From contig NZ_LIOL01000001.1 of NCBI RefSeq assembly GCF_001418005.1, positions 434,001 through 498,000 of the forward strand: a stretch of 64,000 nt of DNA, in the 5' to 3' direction. The translations under genes and the position numbers were made by a program. The stretch comes from Chelatococcus sambhunathii. Its GTDB lineage: Bacteria > Pseudomonadota > Alphaproteobacteria > Rhizobiales > Beijerinckiaceae. Position 1 is the stretch's first letter. Each line of letters begins with the position of its first letter. Of this stretch, positions 56,173 through 64,000 are shown piece by piece. The notes beneath the pieces were generated by a model that made no database searches, was not told the DNA's origin, and saw nothing but the letters and a program-made list of their open reading frames with translations.

Positions 56173-56829
56173 ATGTCCGACTTCACGCCCCGTCTCTATC
56201 TCGTCTCGCCCCTCGTGACCGATGTCGAGGCCTTCGCGCCACAGCTCGAAGCGGCCTGCAGGGTCGGCGACATCGCGGCCGTGCTGCTGCGGCTCGCCAC
56301 GAACGACGAGCGGACGGCCATCAAGCAGGTGAAGGCGCTCGCGCCCATCGCCCAGAACGAGGGCGCCGCTGTCGTCGTCTCGGGCGCCCCTGTCATCGCC
56401 ATGCGCGGCGGGGCGGACGGCGTTCACATCGCGGGCACCGGCTCGCCCGCCGAGGTCGAGGCGGCCCGCGAGGCGCTCGAGGCCATGAAACCGGATCGTA
56501 TCGTCGGTATCGGTGGGTTGCGCAGCAAGCATGATGCCATGGTCGCCGGCGAGATGGACATCGATTACGTCATGTTCGGCGAGCCGCTGCCCAATGCCAC
56601 CCTGCCCCCCTTCGCGCAGGTGATGGAGCGTGCGGCCTGGTGGGCGGAGATCTTTGCCGTGCCTTGCGTCGCCTTCGCGCCGGCGCTCGAGGACGTAACG
56701 CCGCTCGCGGAGACAGGGGTCGAGTTCGTCGCGGTGGGCGATGCGGTCTGGTCCGCGCCCGAGGGGCCGGCCAAGGCCGTGGCTTGCGCGCTCGGGGCGC
56801 TCGCCTCCGCCGAGGTGCCGCAGCGATGA
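56173..56829 (+). CDS. Divergent ThiE-like (thiamine phosphate synthase fold) protein
   Basis: A 218-residue TIM-barrel protein recognisably of the ThiE superfamily (PRLYLVSPLVTDVEAFAPQL, GGADGVHIAGTG, MDIDYVMFGEP). Key positions are altered: the QLR-K start of the phosphate loop reads AVLLRLATNDER, the HxGxxD loop is VHIAGTGS, the SxH loop is GIGGLRSKHDAM, and the GGI end loop reads VAVGDAVWSAPEG. It is therefore doubtful as a thiamine synthase. The start at 56173 lacks a strong ribosome site. The gene overlaps the following Sel1 gene (ATGA). Confidence 0.75.
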   Translation: MSDFTPRLYLVSPLVTDVEAFAPQLEAACRVGDIAAVLLRLATNDERTAIKQVKALAPIAQNEGAAVVVSGAPVIAMRGGADGVHIAGTGSPAEVEAAREALEAMKPDRIVGIGGLRSKHDAMVAGEMDIDYVMFGEPLPNATLPPFAQVMERAAWWAEIFAVPCVAFAPALEDVTPLAETGVEFVAVGDAVWSAPEGPAKAVACALGALASAEVPQR

Positions 56830-57860
56830 GGTTGCGCCTGGCGGTCGCTCTTGCCGCGCTCCTCCTCCCCACCGCTGCCATCGCGCAGCCGGCCGCATCG
56901 CCAACGTTGCCCGCTCCTGCGGAAGGCGCAGCGCCGGCCGAGGCCGGACGCGCTCCCCAGCTGCCGACACCGCAGAGCACCCCCCTCATTCCGACGCTGC
57001 CGAGCGACCGCACGGATCTCGCCTATGGCGCCTACCAGCGCGGGCTTTATGTCTCGGCCCTGAAATATGCGACGGCGCGTGTGGAAGCCAATCGCAACGA
57101 CACGGCCGCCATGACACTGCTCGGCGAGCTCTATGCGCAAGGCCTTGCCGTGCCGCAGGACTTCGCGGAGGCCGCCTCCTGGTACCGGCTTGCCCACGAA
57201 AAAGGCGATGCCAACGCCACTTTCGCCCTCGCCATGCTGGCCATGGATGGACTGGGGCTCCCGAAGAACCGGGCGCAGGCCGAGACGCTGCTCGAACAGG
57301 CTGCCGCCAAGGGCCACCCGGTCGCATCCTACAACCTCGCCCTGCTGCTGCTGCCGCGTCGCACCGAAGGCGGCGACGAACGGGCCGTCGCCCTGCTCGA
57401 GCGGGCGGCGCAGGCCGAGATCGCCGATGCCCAATATGCGCTCGCGGTACTCTATCGCGAAGGCAGAGGCGTGCCCGTCGACCGCATCAGGATGGCCAAC
57501 TGGCTGGCGCGCGCGGCCGACAACGGCAACCTGCCGGCCCAGGTGGAATATGCCATCGCGCTTTTCAACGGCGATGGCACCGCGCGCAGCGAGGAAGAGG
57601 CGGCGCGCTGGTTCGAGCGAGCGGCTTGGCGCGGCAATCCCATCGCCCAGAACCGCCTGGCGCGCATCCTCGCTGCCGGTCGCGGCCGCCCGACGGACCT
57701 GGTCGAGGCCGCCGCTTGGCACATGCTGGCCGCGCAGGCGGGCCTCGCGGACAGCTGGCTCGACGATACCCTCAAGACCCTCACCGATGCGCAGCGCAAG
57801 GCTGCCGCCGACACCGCCCGTGAACGGGCCGAACGCCTCGAATTCGGCATCGGCCCTTGA
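56826..57860 (+). CDS. Secreted Sel1-repeat protein
   Basis: A 344-residue protein with a signal peptide (LRLAVALAALLLPTAAIAQ), a Pro/Ala linker, and about six Sel1/TPR-like repeats from residue 65 (DTAAMTLLGELYAQGLAVPQ, ADAQYALAVLYREGRGVPVD, NLPAQVEYAIALFNGDGTAR). Such proteins act as periplasmic scaffolds, sometimes as regulators of exopolysaccharide synthesis, but no partner is visible here. It starts inside the stop of the ThiE-like gene, so the two are coupled; suhB follows 66 bp downstream. Confidence 0.88.
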   Translation: MRLRLAVALAALLLPTAAIAQPAASPTLPAPAEGAAPAEAGRAPQLPTPQSTPLIPTLPSDRTDLAYGAYQRGLYVSALKYATARVEANRNDTAAMTLLGELYAQGLAVPQDFAEAASWYRLAHEKGDANATFALAMLAMDGLGLPKNRAQAETLLEQAAAKGHPVASYNLALLLLPRRTEGGDERAVALLERAAQAEIADAQYALAVLYREGRGVPVDRIRMANWLARAADNGNLPAQVEYAIALFNGDGTARSEEEAARWFERAAWRGNPIAQNRLARILAAGRGRPTDLVEAAAWHMLAAQAGLADSWLDDTLKTLTDAQRKAAADTARERAERLEFGIGP

Positions 57861-57926
57861 CCCCGCCGCGCAGCGAGGGCAAACCCGCCGCCCGGCCGCC
57901 ATTCCAGTGACGAAAGACCCCAAGGC

Positions 57927-58721
57927 ATGATCCGCTCTCCCCTCATCACCGTGATGACCGACGCCGTCATGAAGGCGGCTCGCTCGCTCAAGCGCGACTT
58001 CGGCGAGGTCGAGGCGCTGCTGGTCACGCTGAAGGGGCCGGGCGACTTTGTTTCCGCCGCCGACCGCAAGGCGGAGAAGACGCTGCGCGAGGCGCTGGAG
58101 AAGGCCCGCCCCGGCTATGGCTTCGTGATGGAGGAAAGCGGCATCGTCGAGGGAAGCGACAAGAGCCACCGCTGGCACATCGATCCGCTCGACGGCACGA
58201 CGAATTTCCTGCACGGCTTCCCGCACTTCGCCATCTCGGTCGGCCTCGAGCGCGACGAGCAACTGGTGGCCGGAGTCATCTACGACCCGATCAAGGACGA
58301 GATGTTTGTCGCCGAGAAGGGCAAGGGTGCCTTCCTCAACAACAGGCGCGTCCGCGTCTCGGCCCGGCGCGAGATGCCCCAGGCCCTTGTCGGCTGCGGC
58401 ATCCCGCACCTGGGCAAGGGCGGCCATGGCCAGCTCATCCGCGAGCTTGCCGCCGTCTCCGTGCGCGCCGCCGGCGTGCGCCGCTCGGGCTCGGCCGCGC
58501 TCGACATCGCCTATGTCGCCTGCGGGCGGCTCGACATCTTCTGGGAGCGCGGCCTCAACTCGTGGGACATGGCGGCCGGTCTCGCCATCCTGCGCGAGGC
58601 GGGCGGCTTCGCCAGCGACGCCGACGGCGGCGTCAACCCCATCGCCAGTGGCTCCATTGCCTGCGGCAACGAGACACTCCACCGCGAGCTGCTCGACGTG
58701 CTGAAGAGCGCACGCGCCTGA
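57927..58721 (+). CDS. suhB: Inositol monophosphatase-family phosphatase (SuhB)
   Basis: Mg-dependent phosphatase of inositol phosphates, in E. coli also part of rRNA antitermination complexes. The 264 residues show Glu69/70 in VMEESG, the metal motif HIDPLDGTTNFLHG (Asp86, Asp89) and Asp214 in LNSWDMAAG. The full catalytic set is present. It lies downstream of the Sel1 gene and upstream of the stator pair with hairpins in between. Confidence 0.95.
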   Translation: MIRSPLITVMTDAVMKAARSLKRDFGEVEALLVTLKGPGDFVSAADRKAEKTLREALEKARPGYGFVMEESGIVEGSDKSHRWHIDPLDGTTNFLHGFPHFAISVGLERDEQLVAGVIYDPIKDEMFVAEKGKGAFLNNRRVRVSARREMPQALVGCGIPHLGKGGHGQLIRELAAVSVRAAGVRRSGSAALDIAYVACGRLDIFWERGLNSWDMAAGLAILREAGGFASDADGGVNPIASGSIACGNETLHRELLDVLKSARA

Positions 58722-58800
58722 GCGATCGCTGACAGGTCGCGGTGAGCTTGCGGCACAGTCACGAAGATGCCGACAAGACGTGCGACGAAGGGCCATTGTC

Positions 58801-58849
58801 GGCACGCCGCGCAACGCGTGCCGGCTTGATCGCCGGGTATTCCCCGGCG
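58801..58849. other. Two consecutive hairpins between suhB and the stator genes
   Basis: GGCACGC (58801-58807) pairs with GCGTGCC (58816-58822); CGCCGGG (58831-58837) pairs with CCCGGCG (58843-58849). A TATAGT follows at 58860. They may end the suhB transcript and precede a new promoter, but there is no clear U-tract and no good -35. Confidence 0.45.
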
Positions 58850-58893
58850 AACATGGGTGTATAGTCCCTTCGGACACAACCCGATGGTTTGAT

Positions 58894-59880
58894 ATGGCGG
58901 CCGGCGATTCCCTCAAGCTTTCCTCCCCCCGGATCTACCTGGTCCGCATGGGCGTCTTCCTCATTCTGGTGGGCTTCCTCGCCTTCGTGCTCTACCGCCA
59001 GATCTGGTCGGCCTTCCTCACCAACCCGGCGCTGAATGGCATCATCCTTGGGGTGCTGCTCATCGGCATCGTGCTCGCCCTGCGGCAGGTAGCCCGGCTC
59101 TTCCGGGAGGTGCGCTGGGTCAACAACCTGCGCCGCAGCGGCGAGGGCGTCGCCCTCACCGACATGCCGGTGCTGCTCGCACCCATGGCGACGCTGATCG
59201 GCGACCGCTTCGGCCGCGGCGGCGTGCCCACGGCGACCCTGCGGGCCATACTCGATTCCATCGCCGCGCGCCTCGACGAGAGCCGCGACATCACGCGCTA
59301 TCTCGCCGGGCTGCTCGTCTTCCTCGGCCTGCTCGGCACCTTCTGGGGCCTGCTCGAGACCGTGAGCTCGGTGGGCAAGGTCATCCAGTCCATGCGCACC
59401 GGCGGGGAGGCGAGCGCCCTCTTCGACGAGCTCAAGGCAGGCCTCGCCGCGCCACTCGGCGGCATGGGCATTTCTTTCTCGTCCTCGCTCTTCGGCCTCG
59501 CCGGCTCACTCGTTCTCGGCTTCCTCGACCTTCAGGCGGGCCAGGCGCAGAACCGCTTCTACACCGAGTTGGAGGACTGGCTCGCGGCCTCCGTCGCCGA
59601 CGTCACGCTTGATGCCATGCCCGGCACGCCGGCCCTTGCCGCCGGGCAGGATGTCGCAGCGGCGCTGGAGCGGCTCACCACCGCCGTCAGCGAGGGCCAG
59701 AGCGGGCGGGCCGCCACCCATGCCATGGCCAATCTCGCGGAGGGCATCCAGGGCCTCGTCCAGCACATGCGCACCGAGCAGCAGATGATCCGCGACTGGG
59801 TGGAGGCTCAGGCGAGCCACCAGCGCGAGATCAAGCTGCTGCTCGAGCGCCTGAATGCCGAGCGCGCGCGGATCGACTAG
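58894..59880 (+). CDS. MotA/TolQ/ExbB-type stator channel protein
   Basis: A 328-residue inner-membrane protein with four helices: two near the N-terminus (IYLVRMGVFLILVGFLAFVL, GIILGVLLIGIVLALRQVAR) and two later (YLAGLLVFLGLLGTFWGLLE, GMGISFSSSLFGLAGSLVLG), which is the MotA plan, with an extended cytoplasmic C-terminus. The MotA/ExbB domain carries the GTFWGLL and FSSSLFGLAGS motifs. It is encoded two bases before a MotB-like protein, the standard pairing, and is probably a proton-driven motor. The ribosome site at ATG 58894 is weak. No flagellar gene is near. Confidence 0.85.
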   Translation: MAAGDSLKLSSPRIYLVRMGVFLILVGFLAFVLYRQIWSAFLTNPALNGIILGVLLIGIVLALRQVARLFREVRWVNNLRRSGEGVALTDMPVLLAPMATLIGDRFGRGGVPTATLRAILDSIAARLDESRDITRYLAGLLVFLGLLGTFWGLLETVSSVGKVIQSMRTGGEASALFDELKAGLAAPLGGMGISFSSSLFGLAGSLVLGFLDLQAGQAQNRFYTELEDWLAASVADVTLDAMPGTPALAAGQDVAAALERLTTAVSEGQSGRAATHAMANLAEGIQGLVQHMRTEQQMIRDWVEAQASHQREIKLLLERLNAERARID

Positions 59881-59881
59881 C

Positions 59882-60913
59882 ATGGCCCTGTCCCGCGCCC
59901 GCCGGTCAGACCGCCGGATCGATTACTGGCCCGGCTTTGTCGACGCGCTGTCGACGCTGGTTCTCGCCATCATCTTCCTCTTGTCGGTCTTCATGCTGCT
60001 GCAGTTCTTCCTGTCTCAGGAGATCTCGGGCAAGGACACCGCACTGCAACGGCTGAACCAGCAGATCGCCGAGCTGACCGAACTTCTCGCCCTGGAGCGC
60101 GGCTCGAAGAAGGAGCTGCAGGACAATCTCTCCGTCCTCCAGTCGACGCTGTCGGCGAGCGAAGCCGAGCGCAACCGCCTCTCCGGCCTGCTCACGAGCG
60201 GTACGGCCGAGGGCGACGCGGCGAACCGGCGCATCGGCGAACTGGAAGGCGCGCTGTCAGCAGAACGGGACATTTCCGCGCGCGCCCTTGCCCAGGTCGA
60301 ACTGCTCAACCAGCAGCTTGCCGCCATGCGCCGGCAACTGGCAGCACTGGAGGAGGCGCTGGAGGCGTCGGAGGCCCGCGACAAGCAGTCCCAGGCTCGC
60401 ATCGCCGACCTCGGCTCGCGCCTCAACACCGCGCTTGCCCAGCGGGTACAGGAACTTGCCCGCTTCCGCTCCGACTTCTTCGGGCGCCTGCGGCAGATTC
60501 TCGGCAACCGCTCGGACATTCGAGTCGTCGGTGATCGCTTCGTGTTCGAATCCGAGGTGCTGTTCGATACCGGTCAGGCGACGCTTCTGCCCGCGGGAAC
60601 GGCCGAGCTCGACAAGATTGCAAGCGCGGTGCTCGAGCTCGCCCGCGAGATCCCGCCCGACATCCCGTGGGTGCTGCGCGTGGACGGGCACACCGACAAG
60701 CGCCCCCTGTCAGGCACCGGCCAGTACAAGTCCAACTGGGCCCTGTCGGCGGCGCGCGCCATCTCCGTGGTGCAATATCTCGTCGAGAAGGGCGTGCCGC
60801 CCCAGCACCTGCTCGCCGCCGGCTTCGGCGAATTCCAGCCCATCGAGCTCGGCGACACCGAAGACGCCTTCCGTCGCAACCGCCGCATCGAGCTGAAGCT
60901 CACCGAGCGGTGA
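59882..60913 (+). CDS. MotB-like peptidoglycan-binding protein (OmpA-type C-domain)
   Basis: A 343-residue partner of the channel: one transmembrane helix at about 22-44, with Asp21 (GFVDALSTLVLAI) at the position of the proton-binding Asp of MotB; a long coiled coil from about 50 to 190 (ALQRLNQQIAELTELLALER); then an OmpA/MotB peptidoglycan domain (VFESEVLFDTGQATLLPAGT, RVDGHTDKRPLSG, LSAARAISVVQYLVEKGV). It starts one base after the channel stop. The unusually long coiled coil suggests a long reach across the periplasm. Cargo or rotor unknown. Confidence 0.87.
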   Translation: MALSRARRSDRRIDYWPGFVDALSTLVLAIIFLLSVFMLLQFFLSQEISGKDTALQRLNQQIAELTELLALERGSKKELQDNLSVLQSTLSASEAERNRLSGLLTSGTAEGDAANRRIGELEGALSAERDISARALAQVELLNQQLAAMRRQLAALEEALEASEARDKQSQARIADLGSRLNTALAQRVQELARFRSDFFGRLRQILGNRSDIRVVGDRFVFESEVLFDTGQATLLPAGTAELDKIASAVLELAREIPPDIPWVLRVDGHTDKRPLSGTGQYKSNWALSAARAISVVQYLVEKGVPPQHLLAAGFGEFQPIELGDTEDAFRRNRRIELKLTER

Positions 60914-60952
60914 CGGTCGGCATAGGAGGAACTGGAGGGCCTGGAGCAACCC

Positions 60953-61106
60953 GTCCCCCTCCCCCCGCTTGCGGCGGGGAGGGGCCAGGGGCGGGCGGCG
61001 CCGCCTGAGCGGCGCATCCGTTACCCTCGTCCCCGAATTCGCTGCCGCCTGCCTGCTGAACCCCCCCCCCACCCCGACCCTCCCCGCCACTTCGTGGGGG
61101 GAGGGA
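60953..61106. repeat. Pyrimidine/purine-rich palindromic repeats
   Basis: Two hairpins, CCCCTCCCCCCGC-TTGC-GGCGGGGAGGGG near 60956-60984 (arms quoted separately) and CCCTCCCCGCCA-CTTCG-TGGGGGGAGGG near 61079-61106, with a run of ten C at 61061-61070. Such CCCTCCCC palindromes are scattered through many alphaproteobacterial genomes; the second may end the ABC exporter transcript. Confidence 0.65.
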
Positions 61107-61136
61107 GAAGAGGCCGCCCTTCTCCGCTCCAAAAAT

Positions 61137-62981
61137 CTACTTCGCAGCGAGCACCTCGGCCGGCACGTCGCCGAACTGCAGGCGGGCGAGCTTGGCATAA
61201 AGACCGCCCCGCACCGCAAGCGTCGCGTGCGTGCCCTCCTCCACGATGCGCCCCTCGTCCATGACGAGGATGCGGTCGGCGGACTGGACAGTCGCGAGGC
61301 GGTGGGCGACGACGATCGTGGTGCGGCCCTGCATCAGCCGGTCGAGCGCTGCCTGCACGAGGCGCTCGCTCTCGGCATCGAGCGCCGACGTGGCCTCGTC
61401 GAGCAGGAGGATCGGCGCGTCTTTCAGGACGGCGCGGGCGATGGCGAGGCGCTGGCGCTGGCCGCCCGAGAGCGTGACGCCGCGCTCGCCGAGCATGGTG
61501 TCGTAGCCCTGCGGCAGGGCCGTGATGAAGGCGTCGGCGGCCGCGAACTCCGCTGCACGGCGCACCTCTTCCATGGAGGCATCAGGGCGGCCGTAGCGGA
61601 TATTGTCGGCGACACTCGCGCCGAAGATGACCGCCTCTTGCTGCACATAGGCGATACGGCTGCGCAGCGCCGCAAGGTCCGCGCGGCGCACGTCGACGCC
61701 ATCGACCAGCACCCTGCCGCCCTGGCAATCGTAGAACCGCAGGATGAGCTGGAACACCGTGGTCTTGCCGGCACCCGACGGCCCGACGATGGCAACGCGC
61801 TCGCCCGCCGCAACCGAGAAGTCGAGTGCATGCAGCGACGAGCGTTCGGGCCGGCTCGGATAGGCGAAGGACACGTTCTCGAAGGCCACCGTGCCACGCG
61901 GCGGCTGCGGCAGGGCAACCGGCGAGGCGGGCGAGGCGACGCTCGCACGCGTGGCGAGCAACTCCGACAGGCGGCCCGCCGCACCTGCCGCCTGGGATAC
62001 CTCGCCCCAGACCTGGCTGAGCTCGCCGAGCGCGCCGGCGGCGAAAACCGCGTAAAGCACGAACTGGGACAGCCGCCCAGCGCTCATGCGGCCGCCGAGC
62101 ACGTCCTGCGCGCCGTACCACAGCACGGCGACGACGCTCGCCGCGATGAGGAAGAGCGCGACGGCGGTGAGATAGGCACGGGCGCGGATGGAGGCGCGCG
62201 CGGCCTCGAAGGCGTCCTCGGCGGCCGCCTTGTAGCGCCGGGCGGTCGCTGCCTCGACGCCGAAGGCCTGCATGGTGCGGATGGCGCCGACCGCCTCTGT
62301 GGCGAAGGCGGAGGCGTCGGCCAACCTGTCCTGCGCGGCGCGCGAGCGCCGGCGCACGCTGCGCCCCGAGGCGACCAGCGGCAGGACGATGACCGGGATG
62401 GCGGCGAGGACGAGGGCCGACAGACGCGGGCTCGTCACCACCATCATGGTCGCCGCGCCGATGAAGAGAAAGAGGTTGCGCAGCGCGATCGAGGCACTCG
62501 CCCCGAATGCGGCCTTGATCTGCGTCGTGTCGGCGGCGAGGCGCGAGGCGAGATCGCCGCTGCGCGCACTGTCGTAGAAGCCGGGATCGAGCCACAGGAG
62601 ATGGCGGAAGACAGCCGTGCGCAGGTCCGCCACCACGCGCTCGCCGAGCGTCGTGACGAGGTAGTAGCGGGCCGCGCTCGCGACGGCGAGCACGGCGACG
62701 ACGATGACGAGCATGCCGAAATAGGCATTGATCATGCCGCTGTCGGGGTCGGAGAAGCCGCCGTCGATCACTCGCCGCACCGCCAGCGGCAACGCAAGCG
62801 TCGCGCCCGCGGCAACGACGAGCGCCACGAGGGCCGCCGCGATGCGGCCACGGTAGGCGAGCGCGAAGGGCACCAGCGGCTTCAGCGCCGCCATCGGCGC
62901 GCGCTCGCCCCTTCCCTCGCCCGCCGCCCCGCCGTCCGCGGCTTCGCCCTCCATCCGCATGCGGCCCCTGCCCGCTGCCAT
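61137..62981 (-). CDS. MsbA-like ABC exporter (fused permease-ATPase)
   Basis: A 614-residue half-transporter: six helices in the N-terminal half (from VPFALAYRGRIAAALVALVV) and a nucleotide-binding domain with Walker A VGPSGAGKTTVFQL, signature VTLSGGQRQRLAIARA, Walker B PILLLDEATSALD and the H-loop VVAHRLATVQ. It forms a homodimer or pairs with another half. The MsbA-type class includes lipid, peptide and drug exporters; the substrate is unknown. Start could be at later Mets (MRMEGEAADG or MAALKPL). Confidence 0.9.
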   Translation of the reverse strand: MAAGRGRMRMEGEAADGGAAGEGRGERAPMAALKPLVPFALAYRGRIAAALVALVVAAGATLALPLAVRRVIDGGFSDPDSGMINAYFGMLVIVVAVLAVASAARYYLVTTLGERVVADLRTAVFRHLLWLDPGFYDSARSGDLASRLAADTTQIKAAFGASASIALRNLFLFIGAATMMVVTSPRLSALVLAAIPVIVLPLVASGRSVRRRSRAAQDRLADASAFATEAVGAIRTMQAFGVEAATARRYKAAAEDAFEAARASIRARAYLTAVALFLIAASVVAVLWYGAQDVLGGRMSAGRLSQFVLYAVFAAGALGELSQVWGEVSQAAGAAGRLSELLATRASVASPASPVALPQPPRGTVAFENVSFAYPSRPERSSLHALDFSVAAGERVAIVGPSGAGKTTVFQLILRFYDCQGGRVLVDGVDVRRADLAALRSRIAYVQQEAVIFGASVADNIRYGRPDASMEEVRRAAEFAAADAFITALPQGYDTMLGERGVTLSGGQRQRLAIARAVLKDAPILLLDEATSALDAESERLVQAALDRLMQGRTTIVVAHRLATVQSADRILVMDEGRIVEEGTHATLAVRGGLYAKLARLQFGDVPAEVLAAK

Positions 62982-63040
62982 CGTCCCGTCCTTTCCTCCT
63001 CGCCGGATCGCCCGCGGCGATTTTGGCCTTTCTGCCCTGC

Positions 63041-63069
63041 TTGTGTCCGCCTTGGCGCTGCGCTATAGG
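63041..63069 (+). promoter_or_regulatory. rpmE promoter
   Basis: TTGTGT (63041-63046) and TATAGG (63064-63069) are 17 bp apart, giving a leader of about 80 bases before rpmE. Confidence 0.6.
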
Positions 63070-63158
63070 GTCGCGACCTTTCAGGAATATCCGTCGTCGT
63101 CACGATGCGCTGCTGCCGGCGCGAGGCGTGCGGCGCAGTGTTGGACAAGGACACCGCC

Positions 63159-63389
63159 ATGAAAAGCGATACGCATCCCGATTACCACTTCATCAAGGTC
63201 GTGATGACCGACGGCACGGAATATGTCACGCGCTCGACCTACGGCAAGGAAGGCGACGTGCTGAACCTCGACATCGATCCGCGCACCCATCCGGCCTGGA
63301 CCGGCGGCTCGCAGCAGCTGCTCGACCGCGGCGGCCGCGTCTCGCGCTTCAACAACCGTTTCGCCGGCCTCAGCTTCGGCAAGAAGTAA
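63159..63389 (+). CDS. rpmE: Large ribosomal subunit protein bL31
   Basis: Ribosomal protein of 76 residues from ATG 63159 (AAGGA upstream); the frame extends 18 codons upstream without support. [20 protein letters not shown] and [20 protein letters not shown] are diagnostic. There is no cysteine, so this is a zinc-free (C-) bL31, which would not be released by zinc limitation in the manner of the C+ form. A strong hairpin follows. Confidence 0.96.
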   Translation: MKSDTHPDYHFIKVVMTDGTEYVTRSTYGKEGDVLNLDIDPRTHPAWTGGSQQLLDRGGRVSRFNNRFAGLSFGKK

Positions 63390-63426
63390 GGGCGGGGCGG
63401 AGCCTTCCGCCTCTCTCCCCAAATGC

Positions 63427-63454
63427 AAAGCCCCGGCGCTGCCGCCGGGGCTTT
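63427..63454. terminator. Bidirectional intrinsic terminator between rpmE and DUF1465 gene
   Basis: AAAGCCCCGGCG (63427-63438) and CGCCGGGGCTTT (63443-63454) form a perfect 12-bp stem with loop CTGC, followed by T on the plus strand and by TTTGC on the minus strand. It serves both convergent genes. Confidence 0.92.
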
Positions 63455-63480
63455 TGCTTGTCGCGGGGAGGCTGTCGTGA

Positions 63481-64000
63481 TCAGTGCCGGGAAAAGGCCG
63501 ACTGCAGACGCCCGAGTTGGAGGGCGACCGGGCTCGTCGACGAGGCAAGCAGACTTTCCCCGCTCAGGAGCGCGTCGAGATGCAGCACGCGCTCCTGCAG
63601 GCGCAGCGAATGGTCGATGAGCTCGCGCATGCGCTCGGGCAGGAGCGAGACCAGATCGTCCGACGTCGGTGAATTCTGCCAGGTCAGCTTGACCTTGTGC
63701 TTTTCCTGCATCGCCTGCTCGGGCGTCAGTTCCCCTTCCGCCACCGCGCGCTGCAGCAGCAGCCAGGACGCGACCTGCATGAGGCGTGTCGTCAGCCGCA
63801 TGCTCTCGGCGGCATAGGCGAGCGCTGCCTGCCTCTGCAGTTGGCGGCTCTCCTCGCGGCCCGGCCCGTCGAGATAGGCAGCCGATTCCTCGATCAGGTC
63901 CATACCCTCGCGGAACAGCAACCGAAAAGCCTCGGAAGCCACGAAGCTGCGCCCGAAGGGAATGGGGGCCGTATCGTCGTTGTGCTCGCTGCGGAGCTTG
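63481..64000 (-). CDS. DUF1465-family protein (start cut by right edge)
   Basis: A helical protein of the DUF1465 family, known in Hyphomicrobiales and of unknown function. The visible part is at least 172 residues. The frame stays open to the edge and carries IPFGRSFVASEAFRLLFREG, which matches the family's N-terminal core, so an apparent GTG start at 63942 is probably internal and the true start lies beyond 64000. LMQVASWLLLQRAVAEGELT and a helical end (HSLRLQERVLHLDALLSGES) follow. It ends at the shared terminator after rpmE. Confidence 0.85.
   Translation of the reverse strand, partial: KLRSEHNDDTAPIPFGRSFVASEAFRLLFREGMDLIEESAAYLDGPGREESRQLQRQAALAYAAESMRLTTRLMQVASWLLLQRAVAEGELTPEQAMQEKHKVKLTWQNSPTSDDLVSLLPERMRELIDHSLRLQERVLHLDALLSGESLLASSTSPVALQLGRLQSAFSRH

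Noticed and set aside
58894-60913. Zorya anti-phage system (ZorA/ZorB) reading of the stator pair
   Set aside because: No ZorC, ZorD or ZorE gene follows; an ABC exporter on the other strand and rpmE do.

Overview
The window is gene-dense, GC-rich chromosomal DNA from an alphaproteobacterium, most likely of the order Hyphomicrobiales (Rhizobiales). The signs are the long-form serC with a serC-type RNA leader next to serA, the colinear ruvCAB/ybgC/tolQRAB/pal/cpoB/tilS/ftsH/glmM series, a 6S RNA between zapA and the 5-formyl-THF cyclo-ligase gene, PetR/PetP-like regulators, DUF1465, DUF2852 and DUF4164 proteins, and CtrA-like boxes. I cannot fix the genus. I see no rRNA, tRNA, integrase, prophage, transposase or CRISPR array. 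Nearly everything is core chromosome; the most accessory-looking part is a Phd/PIN toxin-antitoxin pair at 3.5-4.2 kb.

Layout. 0-7.4 kb: purA, a class I glutamine amidotransferase, a DMT transporter, the toxin-antitoxin pair and the serine pathway pair serC-serA. 7.6-10.3 kb: three outer-membrane beta-barrel genes in a row, two with CtrA-like boxes at about the same distance upstream. 10.5-20.7 kb, all on the minus strand: tolQ-tolR-tolA-tolB-pal-cpoB-tilS-ftsH-glmM (envelope constriction, tRNA lysidine, membrane proteolysis, amino-sugar supply). 21-28.5 kb: DUF2852 and YbjN proteins, proC, a TetR regulator, a CsaA-like protein, a histidine kinase/response regulator/MarR set and a branched-chain aminotransferase. 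28.7-34.5 kb: uvrC-pgsA-moaD-moaE and prs-queC-yhhQ. 34.7-40.8 kb: a creatinase-like M24 protein, a large MscS-family channel and rplY-pth-ychF. 40.9-48.9 kb: a TetR regulator, ybgC, ruvB, ruvA, ruvC, two EamA transporters, yebC, a YmdB-type phosphoesterase and the cyclo-ligase gene. 48.9-60.9 kb: 6S RNA, zapA, then tkt-gap-(anchored small protein)-pgk-fba, a divergent ThiE-like gene, a Sel1 protein, suhB and a MotA/MotB-like stator pair. 61-64 kb: an ABC exporter, rpmE and a DUF1465 gene cut by the right edge.

How it fits together. The ruv and tol-pal blocks, normally adjacent in alphaproteobacteria, keep order and strand but are separated by about 21 kb between ybgC and tolQ. tkt, gap, pgk and fba form a central carbon block shared by glycolysis, gluconeogenesis and the pentose phosphate pathway. 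TolQR and the stator pair at 58.9-60.9 kb are two ion-driven envelope machines. Non-coding signals include a putative serC leader RNA, 6S RNA, several clear terminators, a possible terminator-like hairpin in the rplY leader, and palindromic operators in front of the toxin-antitoxin, DUF2852 and marR genes.

No clearly new multi-gene system is evident. The best leads are the CtrA-like boxes, the stator pair, the palindrome in the DUF2852 promoter, the metal-ligand-free M24 protein, the divergent ThiE-like gene and the anchored protein translationally coupled to pgk. All family names come from reading the sequence and from recall; no search was run.
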